A DNA stretch of 22,904 nucleotides from an uncultured Oscillospiraceae bacterium (GTDB lineage Bacteria; Bacillota; Clostridia; Oscillospirales; Oscillospiraceae), in assembly GCA_934591745.1 (NCBI GenBank), contig CAKTPQ010000025.1, positions 1 to 22,904 of the forward strand, in the 5' to 3' direction. The position numbers were made by a program, and so were the translations under genes. Under the pieces are notes generated by a model. The model was not told the DNA's origin. It saw only the letters and a list, made by a program, of their open reading frames with translations, and did no database searches. Of this stretch, positions 21,785 through 22,904 are shown piece after piece; the first letter of the stretch is position 1, and every line of letters begins with the position of its first letter.

Positions 21785-22681
21785 TCAGTCCATTTGGGGC
21801 CGCTCATTGCCGTAGAAGAACACCGCCACAGTCCCCGGCCCCGCGTGGGAGCCGATGATGGTGCCGATGTCGCACAGGCGGATCTTCCCTTTCAGCTTGG
21901 GAAACCGCTCCTCAATGGCGTCAATGACCATCTGAGCGTCCTCCGGGCACTGGGAATGGCACACGAAGCACTTGTCATCGTAGTCCCGCCCGCCCCGGGC
22001 GCACTGCTCCATGGTATCCACCGTGGTCTCCACGGCCTTCTTCTTGCCCCGCACCTTGCTGTACGCCTTGATGGAGCCGGTGTCATCCAGCCGCATGATG
22101 GGGCAGATGTTCAGCACCGTGGCCACGGTGGCCGCCGCGCCGGACACACGTCCCGTCCGCCGGAACTGGGTCATGTTGCTGGAAAAGAACTGGTGATGTA
22201 CCTTGTTCCGGTTGTCCAGCACCCACTGGGCCACCTCGTCCAGGGATTTGCCCGCGTCCCGCAGGTCGGCGGCGCTGTCCACCAGCAGGCCGTAGCCCGA
22301 GGAGGAACACAGCGAGTCGATGACCACCAGCTTCCGGTCGGGATACTTCTGCCGCAGTTCTTCCGCCGCCAGAAAGGCGTTGTGCACCGATCCGGACTGC
22401 CCGGACGTAAACGCGATATGCAGCAGGTCGCCCTTCTGCAGCAGTTCTTCAAAGAACGTCATGTATGTCGCCACGTTGATCTGGCTGGTCTGGGGCAGTT
22501 TGCCCTCCTGGATGAACCGGTAGAACCGGGGCAGCGCCTCCGGGTCTCGGCCCATGTCATCGTCATACTCCACGCCATCCACTACATAGGTGTAAAACAG
22601 CACCGGGATGTCCCGGCTTTCCATATAGCTGTACGGCAGGTCCACGGTAGAGCAGCAGCTCAGCGTAAATCGTCTCTCCAT
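21785..22681 (-). CDS. DegV-family fatty-acid-binding protein (FakB-like)
   Basis: A 298-residue DegV protein. In Firmicutes these bind a fatty acid and present it to the kinase FakA for acyl-phosphate formation. Family features: 'PQTSQINVATYMTFFEELL' (the TSQ motif, near 65-85), 'IAFTSGQSGSVHNAF' (contacts the acid carboxylate), 'LVVIDSLCSSSGYGLLV', and a C-terminal lobe ending 'IIGSHAGPGTVAVFFYG'. The opening 'SCCSTVDLP' replaces the more usual SDSTSDLP. I start at ATG 22681 because GGAGGAG lies just upstream; the in-frame GTG at 22693 would be inside that site. No FakA gene is nearby. The fatty-acid specificity is unknown. Confidence 0.9.
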   Translation of the reverse strand: MERRFTLSCCSTVDLPYSYMESRDIPVLFYTYVVDGVEYDDDMGRDPEALPRFYRFIQEGKLPQTSQINVATYMTFFEELLQKGDLLHIAFTSGQSGSVHNAFLAAEELRQKYPDRKLVVIDSLCSSSGYGLLVDSAADLRDAGKSLDEVAQWVLDNRNKVHHQFFSSNMTQFRRTGRVSGAAATVATVLNICPIMRLDDTGSIKAYSKVRGKKKAVETTVDTMEQCARGGRDYDDKCFVCHSQCPEDAQMVIDAIEERFPKLKGKIRLCDIGTIIGSHAGPGTVAVFFYGNERPQMD

Positions 22682-22705
22682 TTTCTCCTCCACATAATAC
22701 AGAAA

Positions 22706-22720
22706 ATTACGTTATGTAAT
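22706..22720. promoter_or_regulatory. Palindrome in the degV leader, operator candidate
   Basis: ATTAC-GTTAT-GTAAT is a 5-bp inverted repeat with a 5-bp centre. It lies between the degV transcription start (about 22738) and its ribosome binding site. It may bind a repressor but matches no site I can name. Confidence 0.3.
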
Positions 22721-22744
22721 GTACGGAACCATTTCCATGTTAAT

Positions 22745-22772
22745 AGTATAACGACTTCACATTTTTTGTCAA
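22745..22772 (-). promoter_or_regulatory. Promoter of degV
   Basis: Minus-strand TTGACA (22772-22767) and TATACT (22750-22745) are separated by 16 bases, leaving a leader of about 55 bases before the ATG. Confidence 0.75.
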
Positions 22773-22789
22773 TATGCGGTGACGGCGGA

Positions 22790-22818
22790 TTGCCAAAACC
22801 GACAAAAGCCTGTATAAT
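22790..22818 (+). promoter_or_regulatory. Promoter reading off the right edge
   Basis: TTGCCA (22790-22795) and TATAAT (22813-22818) are spaced by 17 bases. It is back to back with the degV promoter. Confidence 0.7.
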
Positions 22819-22829
22819 ACCCTGAGATA

Positions 22830-22904
22830 ATGCTCATGTACGGTAAGGAAGCAAGCAACCGAAAACAAGAGATAGACCGCCAGCACTACACTATTCCGAA
22901 CCAA
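22830..22904 (+). CDS. Possible start of an unknown gene (cut by window edge)
   Basis: From ATG 22830 or the in-frame ATG 22836 the frame stays open for 25 or 23 codons to the edge; the predicted protein is hydrophilic (MYGKEASNRKQEIDRQHYTI after the second ATG). I do not recognise it. The strong promoter just upstream favours a transcript here, but no ribosome binding site is visible. The first ATG lies only about five bases after the expected transcription start, so this would be a leaderless message. The transcript might instead have its real start codon further right, or be a non-coding RNA. Confidence 0.35.
   Translation, partial: MLMYGKEASNRKQEIDRQHYTIPNQ

Noticed and set aside
22836..22904. 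Small signal recognition particle RNA at the right edge (GGAAGCA motif)
   Set aside because: Only a few bases resemble the SRP apical loop; the surrounding GGTCAGG and symmetric helix are missing.

Overview
The window is GC-rich DNA from a Firmicute, most likely an anaerobic gut clostridium of the Oscillospiraceae/Ruminococcaceae type (inference). The basis is a Gram-positive PolC replicase, the order pyrH-frr-uppS-cdsA-dxr-rseP-ispG-polC, strong AGGAGG ribosome binding sites, consensus sigma-A promoters, a FeoA-FeoB fusion, and a VTC/DUF4956/carbohydrate-binding-lipoprotein cluster.

Layout. Positions 1-593 look like the right end of an integrated element: a small excisionase-like DNA-binding gene on the minus strand, about 330 bp of AT-rich non-coding DNA, then only the 3' part of a tRNA-Ser(CGA) gene (536-593). 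That fragment is followed by what was probably the tRNA's own terminator, so it is read as an attachment-site scar. From about 630 the DNA looks like ordinary chromosome. Positions 713-2653 hold a minus-strand operon (TetR regulator, GNAT acetyltransferase, unknown lipoprotein). A short cysteine-rich protein related to the C-terminal part of ATC-hydrolase-like proteins follows (2800-3111), with a structured leader. Positions 3305-6381 hold a divergent module: VTC-domain protein and DUF4956 membrane protein leftward, carbohydrate-binding lipoprotein rightward. The two promoters carry matched direct repeats at the same distance from their -10 boxes.

A second TetR regulator (6433-7005), paralogous to the first, faces a ferrous-iron operon at 7155-10523: feoAB fusion, FeoB-associated Cys-rich peptide, and a YjdF/DUF2238-like membrane protein. 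A convergent 23-bp hairpin separates it from an eight-gene minus-strand housekeeping operon (10578-20685). That operon runs pyrH, frr, uppS, cdsA, dxr, rseP, ispG, polC and joins nucleotide supply, ribosome recycling, isoprenoid and phospholipid precursors, membrane proteolysis and replication. A metallo-beta-lactamase-fold gene diverges from pyrH. It converges on a DegV-family fatty-acid-binding protein gene, and a further promoter with a partial reading frame leaves the right edge.

I see no CRISPR array, complete RNA gene, insertion sequence or recognisable new defence system. The least explained signals are the symmetric TTTAG repeats between the VTC and lipoprotein genes, the alternative-hairpin leader of the Cys-rich gene, and the tRNA-Ser scar.
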